Shown: piece after piece, positions 17,050 through 26,540 of the stretch
Numbering within the stretch: the first letter of the stretch is position 1
Layout: each line of letters starts with the position of its first letter
Assembly (NCBI GenBank): GCA_000621905.1
Contig: JHXB01000003.1
Location: forward strand, 124,001 to 188,000
DNA: 64,000 bases
Reading direction: 5' to 3'
Source: Lachnospiraceae bacterium NC2004
GTDB taxonomy: Bacteria > Bacillota > Clostridia > Lachnospirales > Lachnospiraceae
The notes under the pieces: generated by a model
Told to the model about the DNA's origin: nothing
The model's database searches: none
The model's input: the letters and a program-made list of their open reading frames with translations, nothing else
Translations under genes and position numbers: made by a program

Positions 17050-18369
17050 TTAATTCTGTTCAAACATCCCCGTAAGACTGCTTAAAGTCTCATCAAGCGA
17101 TTGTTTAGAATTGACATCCTGCTTAAGGAAATCATTAACCGTTCCAATCTTTGATACAGCGTAATCAATCTCGGGGTTAGCTCCCGCCTTATAGGCTCCT
17201 ATGTTAATCAGGTCTTCCGCCTCATTGTAGGTAGCCATAACATTTCTCATACGTCCTGCAGCTGCCTTGTGTTCAGGGGACGCAATCTGGCTCATGCATC
17301 TAGATATACTCGCTAATACATCAACCGCCGGATAGTGATTCCTCTGAGCAAGACGCCTGTTTAACACAATATGTCCATCCAATATACTTCTCGCCGTGTC
17401 AGTAATCGGCTCATTGAAATCGTCTCCATCAACAAGAACCGTATAAAGCCCCGTAATCGATCCCTTATCGGAACATCCCGCTCTCTCTAAGAGTTTAGGA
17501 AGCTCAGCGTAAATGCTTGGTGGATATCCTCTTGTGACCGGCGGCTCACCGGTAGCAAGTCCAATCTCTCTTTGCGCCATACAAAAACGCGTAAGCGAAT
17601 CCATCATAAGGAGCACGTCCTTGCCCTGATCCCTAAAATATTCAGCAACAGCAGTCGCAGTCATCGCAGCCTTCTTACGAATCAACGCGCTCTTGTCAGA
17701 GGTAGCGATAACGAGAACAGACCTCTTCATACCCTCAGGTCCCAAATCTCTCTCAATAAACTCTCTAACCTCACGACCACGCTCTCCTATAAGTGCTATA
17801 ACATTGATATCAGCCTGAGTATTCCTTGCAAACATACCCATAAGCGTACTCTTACCAACACCCGATCCCGCAAATATACCAATACGCTGTCCCTTACCGA
17901 CAGTGATAAGTCCGTCAACAGCCCTAACTCCAAGCGGAAGAATCTCATCTATAATCTTCCTCTTCATAGGATCCGGCGACTTAGCATCAACAGGATAAGC
18001 CTCGTTCAAATAGTAAGTATCATAATCCTCGCCGTCAGGAATTCCGATACCATCAAGAGTTCTGCCAAGAAGTTCAGGGCCAACATACACCTGAAGCGGT
18101 TTATTGGTATTCTCAACATACGCTCCAAGTCCAATTCCCTCAACATTGTCAAAAGGCATAAGAAGAATCCTATTGTCCTTAAAGCCAACGACCTCTGCGT
18201 TAACCTTATGCATCCCATCTTTAGAGGAAATGACACAGACATCGCTCAATTTGGCATCAGGCCCTATAGACTCAATAGTAAGCCCGACTACCTTAGCAAC
18301 CTTGCCATATCTCTTGACATAATCGCCATCTATTAGATTCATATACTTTGAAACATCGATCTCAACCAT
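17050..18369 (-). CDS. fliI: FliI, flagellar export ATPase
   Basis: FliI is the F1-beta-like ATPase that energises and prepares flagellar export. The 439-residue length is normal. The Walker A motif is GIFAGSGVGKST (about residues 165-176), the Walker B region is DVLLMMDSLTRF, and the type III ATPase signature PPSIYAELPKLLERAG is present. CGGAG lies seven bases before the ATG. A 67-base gap with a strong hairpin separates it from fliH. Confidence 0.97.
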   Translation of the reverse strand: MVEIDVSKYMNLIDGDYVKRYGKVAKVVGLTIESIGPDAKLSDVCVISSKDGMHKVNAEVVGFKDNRILLMPFDNVEGIGLGAYVENTNKPLQVYVGPELLGRTLDGIGIPDGEDYDTYYLNEAYPVDAKSPDPMKRKIIDEILPLGVRAVDGLITVGKGQRIGIFAGSGVGKSTLMGMFARNTQADINVIALIGERGREVREFIERDLGPEGMKRSVLVIATSDKSALIRKKAAMTATAVAEYFRDQGKDVLLMMDSLTRFCMAQREIGLATGEPPVTRGYPPSIYAELPKLLERAGCSDKGSITGLYTVLVDGDDFNEPITDTARSILDGHIVLNRRLAQRNHYPAVDVLASISRCMSQIASPEHKAAAGRMRNVMATYNEAEDLINIGAYKAGANPEIDYAVSKIGTVNDFLKQDVNSKQSLDETLSSLTGMFEQN

Positions 18370-18384
18370 ATGATCACTCCGAAT

Positions 18385-18421
18385 ATTTTTAAAAATTCCA
18401 TATTCAAAACGAATATGGAAT
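18385..18421 (-). terminator. Hairpin with U tract between fliH and fliI
   Basis: On the minus strand an 11-bp perfect stem (arms 18395-18405 and 18411-18421, GAATATGGAAT on the plus strand) with a 5-base loop is followed by TTTTTAAAAAT. It looks like a weak, AU-rich intrinsic terminator inside the operon, 16 bases after the fliH stop and before the fliI ribosome-binding site. It could attenuate or mark RNA processing. Confidence 0.6.
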
Positions 18422-18436
18422 GAAAATGCTATATCA

Positions 18437-19252
18437 CTAATTAAGAAGCATCAACGTCTTAATCATCTCATTAAGTTGAACATCCAAAGATAAATCAACA
18501 AGCCCGTTCTCAGTCTCAATCTTACACTGATTCTTGGTCAGGTTGGCATCCTGAAAAAGTTCAATCTTGGTACTTGGATTAAGATATCCATATATCTTAT
18601 CCTTATTCTTATCAACATATTGATAATCTTCCTCAGAAAGCGACACTAAAAACTCGTGACAATTATCAATATTCTTGATAGCGTTGTTGATAAGATAAAG
18701 TATTACATCCTTATGTCCTGTTACAACAATCCCTGTAAGCCTATGTAAAAGTTCGCATAAAATCTCTACAAACTTAGGCTCTAATTCTGCTATAGCCTGA
18801 TCAAGTTCAGCATTACTCTTCTCGATGAACTCCTCTTGTTCAAGTAAAAGCTTAGCACGCAAGTTGTCTATCTCATCTTCCGCCTGCTTAATACCTTCGT
18901 TATACCCCTGATCTAAACCTTCTAATCTCGCTCTCTCTTTGGCGTCCTCTATCTCCGCTAAAGCTTGATTCTTAATCTCTTCAGCTTCTTTATAAGCATC
19001 CTCTATAACTGCAGCGGCCTCTCTTGCAAGTTCAGGATCTTCGACAAATGAATCCGAAATGTCATCATACCCTTCAAGTTCCGAAGGATCTATCTCATCT
19101 GCATCTAATCCGGCACTAAAGCCACCGCTTGACGCCTGATTAATCGACTTCATAATCTTCTCGTTAAGAACCTTGCCAATCTCACTGTTCTCATTGTCTA
19201 TAACATAAGGCTCGGATTCCGGCTGATAAAAGCCTCTGATAACATTAGACAA
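18437..19252 (-). CDS. fliH: FliH, negative regulator/stator of the export ATPase
   Basis: FliH links FliI to the C-ring and holds it inactive until docking. The 271-residue protein has an acidic N-terminal part, a long Glu/Ala/Lys coiled coil (about 80-165) and a C-terminal V-ATPase-E-like domain (about 165-271). The start is TTG 19252, overlapping the fliG stop by 8 bases; the ribosome-binding sequence GGAGG lies in the last fliG codons. FliH proteins are divergent, so the call uses position between fliG and fliI plus architecture. Confidence 0.9.
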   Translation of the reverse strand: MSNVIRGFYQPESEPYVIDNENSEIGKVLNEKIMKSINQASSGGFSAGLDADEIDPSELEGYDDISDSFVEDPELAREAAAVIEDAYKEAEEIKNQALAEIEDAKERARLEGLDQGYNEGIKQAEDEIDNLRAKLLLEQEEFIEKSNAELDQAIAELEPKFVEILCELLHRLTGIVVTGHKDVILYLINNAIKNIDNCHEFLVSLSEEDYQYVDKNKDKIYGYLNPSTKIELFQDANLTKNQCKIETENGLVDLSLDVQLNEMIKTLMLLN

Positions 19253-20270
19253 TTATCTCGTCACCTCCACCTCTAGAGATAACAATATCGCCACTCTCCT
19301 CGAGCTTACGGATAATATTAACAATACGCTGCTGAGCATCCTCTACATCCTTCATACGAACAGGACCCATGAATTCCATGTCCTCCTTGATCATTGAAGC
19401 AAGACGTGAAGAAAGGTTCTCGAATATAACATTCTGAACATCCTCATTGGCACCCTTAAGAGAAATTGCAAGCTCATTGTTGTCAACCTCACGAAGCACA
19501 CGCTGAATAGAACGGTTGTCGAGAGAAAGGATATCCTCGAACACGAACATCTTATGCCTGATCTCATCAGCAAGCTCTGGCTCTTCGATATCGAGAGTCT
19601 CCATAATATTCTTCTCAGTACCTCTATCAACAGTATTCAAAATCTCAACAATGGCGTCAACACCACCGACAATTGTGTAATCCTGGTTAACAAGTGATGC
19701 AAGCTTACGTTCCAATACCTTCTCCACTTCCTTAATGACATCAGGACTGGTTCTATCCATCTGCGCAATACGCTTGGCAACATCAGCCTGCTTATCCTGT
19801 GCTAATGACGAAACAATTGCAGCAGCCTGTGACGACGGCAAATACGCCAAAATGAGGGCTATAGTCTGCGGATGCTCATCCTGAATAAAGTTCAAAAGCT
19901 GAGTAGCATCGGTCTTTCTGATAAACTCAAAAGGTCTAACCTGCAACGATGCAGTAAGACGACCGATAACATCCCTTGCCTTCTCGGCACCAAGAGCCTT
20001 CTCCAAGAGATCTGTAGCATAGCCAATACCACCTTCCGAGATGTACTGCTGTGCAAGACATATCTCGTAGAACTCATCAACAACGCCTTCCTTAACCTGA
20101 GAAGATATACTTCTGGTATTGGCTATCTCAAGCGTAAGCTGCTCTATCTCGTCTTCTTTTAGATGTTTAAATATAATAGCTGACTTCTCCGGCCCCAATG
20201 CAATCAATAAAATCGCAGCCTTCTCCACTCCGGATAAATCAGAAATAGCTGATTCTTCAGTGGCTGACAT
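19245..20270 (-). CDS. fliG: FliG, flagellar motor switch protein
   Basis: FliG is the C-ring protein that receives torque from MotA. The 341 residues match the family. Typical regions are LSGVEKAAILLIALGPEKSA at the start, the middle EHPQTIALILAYL (EHPQ motif) and the C-terminal charged torque helix region VLREVDNNELAISLKG. The start lies 5 bases after the fliF stop and has GGGAG seven bases upstream. Confidence 0.97.
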   Translation of the reverse strand: MSATEESAISDLSGVEKAAILLIALGPEKSAIIFKHLKEDEIEQLTLEIANTRSISSQVKEGVVDEFYEICLAQQYISEGGIGYATDLLEKALGAEKARDVIGRLTASLQVRPFEFIRKTDATQLLNFIQDEHPQTIALILAYLPSSQAAAIVSSLAQDKQADVAKRIAQMDRTSPDVIKEVEKVLERKLASLVNQDYTIVGGVDAIVEILNTVDRGTEKNIMETLDIEEPELADEIRHKMFVFEDILSLDNRSIQRVLREVDNNELAISLKGANEDVQNVIFENLSSRLASMIKEDMEFMGPVRMKDVEDAQQRIVNIIRKLEESGDIVISRGGGDEIIV

Positions 20271-20274
20271 CTAA

Positions 20275-21897
20275 TCACTCCCAATCTTCGTTCAACCAGT
20301 TCCTCAAAAGCTGTGCAACAGCCTCCGGATTCTCGTCGACAAATTTCTCTATCTGTATTCTAGCTGCAGATTTATCACTAAATTCAATATCATCAAGACT
20401 CTGATTGTCCTTAGTAGTTGCAAGCAAAGCCTCAACAGAAAGCTCCGGCTCCACTTCTTCCACCTCCACAGGTTTCATTCCCTTGAATACTACGAATACA
20501 AGTAACAATAATATTAACAATGCCAAAATATATGGTATATACTTGCCTGCAAGACTAGAGAACGATGTTGTAGTCTTCTCATAGAACAGAGGAACCTCGT
20601 AAGCTATAATCGAGATATTCTCCTCTGCTATACCTGTAGCCATAGATACACTTGTAATAAGCGTAGGATCAACCTCAAGAGGAGTAGAAAGACCGTTCTC
20701 TCTCTTAAACTCAGTAAATGTCTGCTCATTCTCAGCTAACTCTTCTTCCATCTCCTCCTCATAGTAAGAACGATATCTGTTAAGAACTACGGATATAGAA
20801 GAATTATCATAATCTATAGTAGCCGCACCGGCCTCTGTGATAGTAGTCTCCTTACTGGTATTGTACTCAACCTTATTGATGTTGGTTGTACCTGATGATG
20901 AAGAACCGTTGGAGATATCATAATCAACAACTTCTCCATCATTGGCATCAGTACCCGGAATATCTCCACTGTCAGAGTTGTTCTCATTCTGATAGTTGTA
21001 CTCATAATACTTAGGTCCTGTCTCTTTGTCATCATCTGTATAATAGTGCTCATCTGTGTGAGTAGACTTGTCAAAGTCAACCTCTATATTAGGAGCAACC
21101 TCAACATCATTGAAGTTACTTGACTTCATAAGAAGTGCCTGAACCTGTGTCTTCATGTTGTTGACAAGGTTCTGCTGATACTCTTCTGCAGATGCTAATG
21201 AAGCGCCGTTAGAACCGGTCTCCGCACCCGAGAACAGAATAGTACCGTTCTGATCAATAATCTTGATATTGTCTGTATCTGTGTTACCTATTGACCACGC
21301 AAGGAAATTAGCAACACCTTTAGCAGCCGATGACTTGAACTTGTCATTGACAGTAAGCATCGCAGCACAGGTATTCTGCTTCTCTTCCTCAATAATAGAT
21401 ACAGAATCGTCTGCAAATGTAACCTGCACAGAAGCAGCATCGACACCTTCAATAGTCTCAACGATATTGTCTCCTAAAGAAGTCTGTAACGCAAGCTTAC
21501 GCTTCTCATCAAACTCAGAAGTAGTTGTAGACAAGTCGTTATCAAGCGCCCACTCATATGTGTAAATAGAAGTAGACTTAACACCAATGCTGTTCTGTCC
21601 AAGAGCCATCCTAGCATCGGCAACCTTCTTAGAGTCAACACTCAAAGTAAGTCCGTCTTCTTCTACCTTGTTATCAATACCCTTCTCATCAAGAATAGAC
21701 ACAGCTGAAGCTGTATCTGCCGCATTGTTATATGTAGCTATCTCTGTATATTTAACTCTCGTAAACATAAAAATGAAGATGATTGCTGTAACAATTACAG
21801 CCAAAGCAACTGCTATAATAATCGTCTTCTGCTTGGAGTTAAATCTGTTCCAAAATTCCAGAATCTGAGCAGGAAGCTCTCTAATTCTTTCTCCCAT
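20275..21897 (-). CDS. fliF: FliF, flagellar MS-ring protein
   Basis: FliF forms the membrane-supramembrane ring on which the basal body is built. The 540-residue protein has an N-terminal membrane helix (about 25-46), ring-building motifs, an acidic Asn/Asp/Ser/Tyr-rich extracytoplasmic stretch (about 280-350), a second membrane helix (about 455-475) and a C-terminal FliG-binding tail ending in LLRNWLNEDWE. It lies between fliE and fliG. Confidence 0.96.
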   Translation of the reverse strand: MGERIRELPAQILEFWNRFNSKQKTIIIAVALAVIVTAIIFIFMFTRVKYTEIATYNNAADTASAVSILDEKGIDNKVEEDGLTLSVDSKKVADARMALGQNSIGVKSTSIYTYEWALDNDLSTTTSEFDEKRKLALQTSLGDNIVETIEGVDAASVQVTFADDSVSIIEEEKQNTCAAMLTVNDKFKSSAAKGVANFLAWSIGNTDTDNIKIIDQNGTILFSGAETGSNGASLASAEEYQQNLVNNMKTQVQALLMKSSNFNDVEVAPNIEVDFDKSTHTDEHYYTDDDKETGPKYYEYNYQNENNSDSGDIPGTDANDGEVVDYDISNGSSSSGTTNINKVEYNTSKETTITEAGAATIDYDNSSISVVLNRYRSYYEEEMEEELAENEQTFTEFKRENGLSTPLEVDPTLITSVSMATGIAEENISIIAYEVPLFYEKTTTSFSSLAGKYIPYILALLILLLLVFVVFKGMKPVEVEEVEPELSVEALLATTKDNQSLDDIEFSDKSAARIQIEKFVDENPEAVAQLLRNWLNEDWE

Positions 21898-21922
21898 AAC
21901 AATCGTCTCCGTAGAATAAAAA

Positions 21923-22240
21923 TCACACCGTCATCTGCATAATCTCTTTATATGCCTCTACAAGCTTATCTCTGACTGCCACCGTATACTGAAGCGCAAC
22001 ATTGGCCTTCTGCTGAGCTATAGCAAGCTCGTTGGTGTTGTCAGAATAACCCATCTCAAAATTAATCTCTGCCTGCTGAGCATCCTTCTGAAGATAGTCA
22101 GTCTCTAAAATCATATTGTATGCAGAATCTAAGAATCTGTCAAATGCAGTCTTGTTACTTGCGTTAACACCGCTTAATGTAACATAATTGTCTATATCGG
22201 CACCCGCTGCCTTAGCAATCGCATTAACATCCATCGCCAT
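21923..22240 (-). CDS. fliE: FliE, hook-basal body junction protein
   Basis: FliE joins the MS ring to the rod and is the first exported subunit. ATG 22240 (105 residues, MAMDVNAIAKAAG) has GGGG eight bases upstream; a GTG nine bases earlier is part of that site. The conserved C-terminal part QQKANVALQYTVAVRDKL followed by EAYKEIMQMTV is clear. It follows flgC by 17 bases. Confidence 0.95.
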   Translation of the reverse strand: MAMDVNAIAKAAGADIDNYVTLSGVNASNKTAFDRFLDSAYNMILETDYLQKDAQQAEINFEMGYSDNTNELAIAQQKANVALQYTVAVRDKLVEAYKEIMQMTV

Positions 22241-22257
22241 ATATATCACCCCTTAAA

Positions 22258-22695
22258 CTATCTCTCAATAATCTCTAAGCCCTTCATAGCCATAGACTTC
22301 GCTGCTTCAAATGCTGTAACACTCGCCTCATAAGACCTTGAAGCATCAATCATATCTGTCATCTCTTGAACTGTGTTGACATTAGGATAATATACATATC
22401 CATTCTCGTCTGCATCGGGATGATCAGGATCATAAACCATCTTAAGATCGCTCATATCCGTAGCTATACCCGTAATCTTAACACCCGTATAAGCCTGACC
22501 CATACAGGTCTCTAACACGTTACCAAAAGCGGTATTGCGCTTCTCAGCCATAACAACCGTCTTACGTCTGTATGCCTCACTGCCGTTACTTCTCGTTGAA
22601 TTAGCATTGGCTATATTCTGTGAAATGATATCAATTCTTGTCTGCTGTGCCGTCATACCGGTAGCAGATATATTCATAGCAGAAAAAACGCCCAT
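22258..22695 (-). CDS. flgC: FlgC, flagellar proximal rod protein
   Basis: FlgC is a rod subunit. The 145-residue protein shows the rod/hook N-terminal signature (FSAMNISATGMTAQQ, QNIANANSTR) and the C-terminal YEASVTAFEAAKSMAMKGLE typical of FlgC. AGGAG lies nine bases before the ATG. It is the second gene of the flgB-flgE transcript. Confidence 0.96.
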   Translation of the reverse strand: MGVFSAMNISATGMTAQQTRIDIISQNIANANSTRSNGSEAYRRKTVVMAEKRNTAFGNVLETCMGQAYTGVKITGIATDMSDLKMVYDPDHPDADENGYVYYPNVNTVQEMTDMIDASRSYEASVTAFEAAKSMAMKGLEIIER

Positions 22696-22721
22696 AAAAT
22701 CACACTCCTAATTAATATAAA

Positions 22722-23114
22722 CTACTGACCAAGTGCGGTTCTAATCCTTGAAAACTCCTGGTTCATACTGTCAACTAGCGCGTTATATCTAATCTGATTC
22801 TCTGCTAAATAAACATTCTCAGTAGATATATCAACATTATTGCCATCTATCCTGTATGACAAATTAACATTATCTGTGTATACACTGCAATTAATCTCTT
22901 CAAGCCTTGTGTTAATCTTGGTAATCCTGTCATCTAACGTTCCAACACCGATAAGCGCCTCCTCAAGATATGCGTTAAACGCAACATCCTTACGCTTGTA
23001 ACCCGGAGTATCAACATTGGCTATATTGTTACTTAAGACCTCATTTCTTGTCCAAGCTGCATCCGCACCCTTGTCAAGAACGTCGATATAGTTGTAAATA
23101 CCGGTATTAATCAT
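22722..23114 (-). CDS. flgB: FlgB, flagellar proximal rod protein
   Basis: FlgB is the first rod subunit, contacting FliE. The 130-residue protein has the signature SNNIANVDTPGYKRKDVAF and the C-terminal AENQIRYNALVDSMNQEFSR. GGAGG lies eight bases before the ATG. It heads the first flagellar transcript; codY lies upstream on the same strand with a hairpin between them, the common Firmicutes order codY-flgB-flgC-fliE. Confidence 0.96.
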   Translation of the reverse strand: MINTGIYNYIDVLDKGADAAWTRNEVLSNNIANVDTPGYKRKDVAFNAYLEEALIGVGTLDDRITKINTRLEEINCSVYTDNVNLSYRIDGNNVDISTENVYLAENQIRYNALVDSMNQEFSRIRTALGQ

Positions 23115-23172
23115 GGCAATCTCCTCCCAAGATACATACTCTAAGACACTATAACTTAACCTCTACCATAAG

Positions 23173-23207
23173 AAAAGGAACTTTTAAGATACTTAAAAAT
23201 TCCTTTT
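23173..23207 (-). terminator. Hairpin between codY and flgB
   Basis: AAAAGGAA pairs with TTCCTTTT and, after one mismatch, TTTTAAG pairs with CTTAAAA around a 3-base loop. The right arm ends in a short T tract on the minus strand. It lies 26 bases after the codY stop and likely reduces read-through into the flagellar genes. Confidence 0.65.
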
Positions 23208-23233
23208 AGTGTAAGCTCAAATTCCATTCCAAG

Positions 23234-24004
23234 CTATGCTTTATATGTACTTAATTCTTCAAATACCACATCATTGAGAACCTTAATATATGTTCCCTTC
23301 ATACCGGCTGACTTCGTCTCGATAATACCGGCACTCTCAAACTTTCTTAAAGCATTGACTATAACTGATCTGGTAATTCCAAACCTATCGGCTATCCTAC
23401 TTGCAATAAGTACTCCCTCTGCCCCATCAAGTTCTTTAAGCACAAGCTTAATCGCCTCATATTCAGAATGAGATAATGTTGCAAATGCTGACTGCACCAG
23501 AGCTAACTTTCTGCTCTCTTCCTCAGACTCCTCGTTAACTGAACGAAGCATCTCAAGACTCACTACAGTCGTACCATACTCACTTAATATGATGTCATCT
23601 ATCGAATAAGCCGAGTGATTACGGTACATAAACACAGTACCTAACCTCTCACCCGCAATATCAACAGGATTGATGATAGCCTGACAACTCTTGGCTTCCT
23701 TAGAAACAAAGCCAAGCATCTCCATATTGACATTCTCCTTGGTAGATAAAACATCAAGAAGTCTGTCATTAAGCTGTTCATCGACAAAATCGCCTACAGC
23801 AACGTTAAGCAACTCGTCTATTCTATTGACGGCATCATTATATGCAGCTCCAAGAATCTTACCCTTGTAACTGAATACCAATACGTTAGATTCCATTATG
23901 TCAGACAGAACAGTACAGATATCATTAAATACAACCTTATCTGAATCATTGTTATGTAAAAGGTTGTTAATCTTCCTGGTCTTGTCTAATAATTGTACGC
24001 TCAT
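23234..24004 (-). CDS. codY: CodY, GTP- and branched-chain amino acid-sensing repressor
   Basis: CodY is the global nutritional repressor of low-GC Gram-positives. ATG 24004 gives 256 residues, the usual length, with GGGAGGAG just upstream; an upstream in-frame ATG would add an implausible Phe-rich leader. The N-terminal GAF domain covers about 1-155 and the C-terminal winged helix has ASRIADRFGITRSVIVNAL (about 205-223) as its recognition region. It has its own promoter and sits directly before flgB, a location that fits CodY control of motility in related bacteria. Confidence 0.96.
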   Translation of the reverse strand: MSVQLLDKTRKINNLLHNNDSDKVVFNDICTVLSDIMESNVLVFSYKGKILGAAYNDAVNRIDELLNVAVGDFVDEQLNDRLLDVLSTKENVNMEMLGFVSKEAKSCQAIINPVDIAGERLGTVFMYRNHSAYSIDDIILSEYGTTVVSLEMLRSVNEESEEESRKLALVQSAFATLSHSEYEAIKLVLKELDGAEGVLIASRIADRFGITRSVIVNALRKFESAGIIETKSAGMKGTYIKVLNDVVFEELSTYKA

Positions 24005-24065
24005 GTGCTCCTCCCAAAAATAAAAGAAAAACATGCACGTCACCAAAGTACATTACACATTCCTA

Positions 24066-24094
24066 ATTGTAGCATAAATCCAATGTAATAACAA
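24066..24094 (-). promoter_or_regulatory. codY promoter
   Basis: On the minus strand, TTGTTA (24089-24094) and TACAAT (24066-24071) are spaced by 17 bases, with codY starting about 55 bases downstream of the expected RNA start. No obvious CodY-box-like 15-mer was seen here. Confidence 0.75.
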
Positions 24095-24171
24095 CACTTT
24101 TATGCAAATAATACAATATCTTGTGCAATAACAAGCGTGACACACACAATATGCATTAATTACAAACCCTA

Positions 24172-26382
24172 TCAGTCCTCGTCGGTAACCTCTCTTAAGA
24201 ATCCACACTGCTCATCTGAACATTGAACCTTCTTACCCTTGACAAGCATATACTTCCCACACTTAGGACACTTAAGCTTAGACGGTCTGACCCAACTCAT
24301 AAAGTCACAATCAGGATATCCTATACATCCATAGTACTTTCTACCTTTCTTAGTCTTCTTTAAGGCAATCTCGTTGCCGCAAAGAGGACAAGGAACACCA
24401 ATCTTTTCGTAATGAGGCTTGGTATTGGTACATTCAGGGAATCCCGGGCAAGCTAAAAACTTGCCGTAAGGTCCGTACTTAACAACCATGTTGCGTCCGC
24501 ACTTCTCACATATTATATCGGTAACCTCGTCAGCAATCTCAACCTTTTCAAGCTCATTTTGTGCTACGACCACACTCTCGTGAAGCTCCGGATAATTATT
24601 CCTGATAATATCCTTCCATGAAAGGTTACCCTCTTCAACTGCATCTAAAAGCATCTCAACATTTGCGGTAAAATCAGCATCCACAACTACAGGAAATGCT
24701 TTCTTCATCATATCATTGACAGCATCACCGAGCTCTGTAGGACATAAGCTCTTACCGTCTTTGACAACATATCTTCTGCCCATAATGGTATTGATGGTAG
24801 ATGAATATGTACTTGGACGGCCTATACCAAGCTCCTCCATGGTTCTTACCATAGTCTGCTCTGTATATCTTGCAGGAGGCTGAGTAAAATGCTGTTTATC
24901 GATAAGCTCATAACTCTTAAACTCCATGCCTTCCTTTAACTTAGATATAACTCTGCTGTCATCACTCTTCTCATCATCTATATCATATACCGCTAAAAAT
25001 CCTTCGAACTTAAGGCTTGAAGCATACGCGGTAAATTTATAATCTCCGGCAATAAGCTTAACCGTAACGGTGGTGTATACAGCATCCTCCATCTGGCTGG
25101 CCAAAAATCTGTTATATATAAGCTGATATAACCTAAAATGATCTCTTGGAAGATCGTCCTTTAAATTAACAGGATGAATATCCACATAAGACGGTCTGAT
25201 AGCCTCATGTGCATCCTGAATCTTCTTGGTATTCTTAGGCTCTCTTGATTTCTTTAGTACATAATCCTCACCAAAATTAGCCAAAATACGCTCTTTAGCT
25301 TGTCTCTTGGCATCATCTGAAATTCTGATAGAGTCTGTACGAAGATAAGTTATGAGACCGATTGTTCCATGTCCTTTAACAGGCATACCTTCATACAACT
25401 GCTGTGCTATCTGCATAGTCTTCTTGGTAGAGAAGTTAAGCTTTCTCGCTGCTTCCTGCTGTAAGGTACTCGTAGTAAACGGAAGCGGACCTTTCTTGAC
25501 TCTCTCTCCATTCTTGACAGATTCAACAAGGATGTTGGATTTATTGATAGCATCTTTAATCTTCTTGACTTCTTTGGCTGATTTGATATCAACCTTTCCG
25601 TCTAAATCTCCGCTAAACTTAGCGACAATAGGCTTCTTAGATCCCTCCATATTGAGCATTGCCTCTAAAGTCCAATACTCCTCAGGAATAAACATATTAA
25701 CCTCTTCTTCTCTGTCGCAAATGAGTCTTAATACAACAGACTGCACTCTTCCTGCAGAGAGACCTCTCTTAATCTTCGCCCAGAGAATAGGACTTATCTC
25801 ATATCCGACAAGCCTGTCCAAAACTCTTCTCGCCTGCTGAGCGTCGACAAGATTCATATCTATCTTTCTGGCGTTCTTAATCGATTCTTTGACTGCATTC
25901 TTGGTTATCTCGTTAAATGTTATACGGCTGCAATCCTTCTCGTCTAATTTAAGCGCATAATAAAGGTGCCAACTTATAGCCTCACCTTCGCGGTCAGGGT
26001 CAGTTGCAAGATAGACTTTATCTGCATCCTTAACCTTTTTTCTGAGCATGGCAAGAATCTCACCTTTTCCCCTAATAGTTATATACTGTGGCTCAAAGTC
26101 ATGCTCAACATCAATACCCATCTTACTCTTAGGTAAATCTCTTACATGTCCCGCAGAAGCAACTACTTCATATTTAGAACCCAAAAACTTCTTGATTGTA
26201 GACGCCTTAGTAGGTGACTCCACTATTACAAGATGCTTCCCTTTAGCACTGCTCTTCTTGGCTGTAGACTTCTTAGTTGTAGCCTTCTTAGCTGTGCTCG
26301 TCTTGGTTGTAGTCTTTTTAGATGTACCGGAAGCTGTCTTTTTAGTTGTTTTTTGGGCTGCGGTACCGGTAGCATTTGCCAT
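24172..26382 (-). CDS. topA: DNA topoisomerase I with a Lys/Thr-rich N-terminal tail
   Basis: Type IA topoisomerase relaxing negative supercoils. The 736-residue protein has a basic N-terminal extension of about 48 residues made almost only of Lys, Thr, Ala and Ser, then the Toprim domain starting HLVIVESPTKA, with DPDREGEAISWH. The catalytic tyrosine is in GLITYLRTDS. Three C-terminal four-cysteine zinc modules follow (CEKCG, CPLCG, CPKCG). AGGAG lies eight bases before the ATG. The basic tail is not part of the classic enzyme and may add non-specific DNA binding. Confidence 0.97.
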   Translation of the reverse strand: MANATGTAAQKTTKKTASGTSKKTTTKTSTAKKATTKKSTAKKSSAKGKHLVIVESPTKASTIKKFLGSKYEVVASAGHVRDLPKSKMGIDVEHDFEPQYITIRGKGEILAMLRKKVKDADKVYLATDPDREGEAISWHLYYALKLDEKDCSRITFNEITKNAVKESIKNARKIDMNLVDAQQARRVLDRLVGYEISPILWAKIKRGLSAGRVQSVVLRLICDREEEVNMFIPEEYWTLEAMLNMEGSKKPIVAKFSGDLDGKVDIKSAKEVKKIKDAINKSNILVESVKNGERVKKGPLPFTTSTLQQEAARKLNFSTKKTMQIAQQLYEGMPVKGHGTIGLITYLRTDSIRISDDAKRQAKERILANFGEDYVLKKSREPKNTKKIQDAHEAIRPSYVDIHPVNLKDDLPRDHFRLYQLIYNRFLASQMEDAVYTTVTVKLIAGDYKFTAYASSLKFEGFLAVYDIDDEKSDDSRVISKLKEGMEFKSYELIDKQHFTQPPARYTEQTMVRTMEELGIGRPSTYSSTINTIMGRRYVVKDGKSLCPTELGDAVNDMMKKAFPVVVDADFTANVEMLLDAVEEGNLSWKDIIRNNYPELHESVVVAQNELEKVEIADEVTDIICEKCGRNMVVKYGPYGKFLACPGFPECTNTKPHYEKIGVPCPLCGNEIALKKTKKGRKYYGCIGYPDCDFMSWVRPSKLKCPKCGKYMLVKGKKVQCSDEQCGFLREVTDED

Positions 26383-26442
26383 ATCGTCTTCTCCTCATAC
26401 TTATATAGTAGATTAATCTGGTAATCCATATAAACGTAATCA

Positions 26443-26471
26443 ACTATACAACACTTTTTTTAAAATGACAA
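26443..26471 (-). promoter_or_regulatory. topA promoter
   Basis: On the minus strand, TTGTCA (26466-26471) and TATAGT (26443-26448) are separated by 17 bases. The expected RNA leader is about 55 bases. Confidence 0.75.
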
Positions 26472-26485
26472 GTAAAAGATAATCA

Positions 26486-26517
26486 GCACGCAACCAAAAA
26501 AGCCTCAAAACGCGTGC
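26486..26517 (-). terminator. Possible dprA terminator
   Basis: GCACGC (26486-26491) and GCGTGC (26512-26517) can pair across a 20-base loop that contains a T run on the minus strand. The long loop and the lack of an immediate T tract make this a weak call; it is the only hairpin between dprA and the topA promoter. Confidence 0.35.
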
Positions 26518-26540
26518 ATTTATTGAAGATAATATTATTT

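Noticed and set aside
26226-26429. Two low-complexity frames overlapping the topA tail
   Set aside because: They are other-frame readings of the Lys/Thr repeat.
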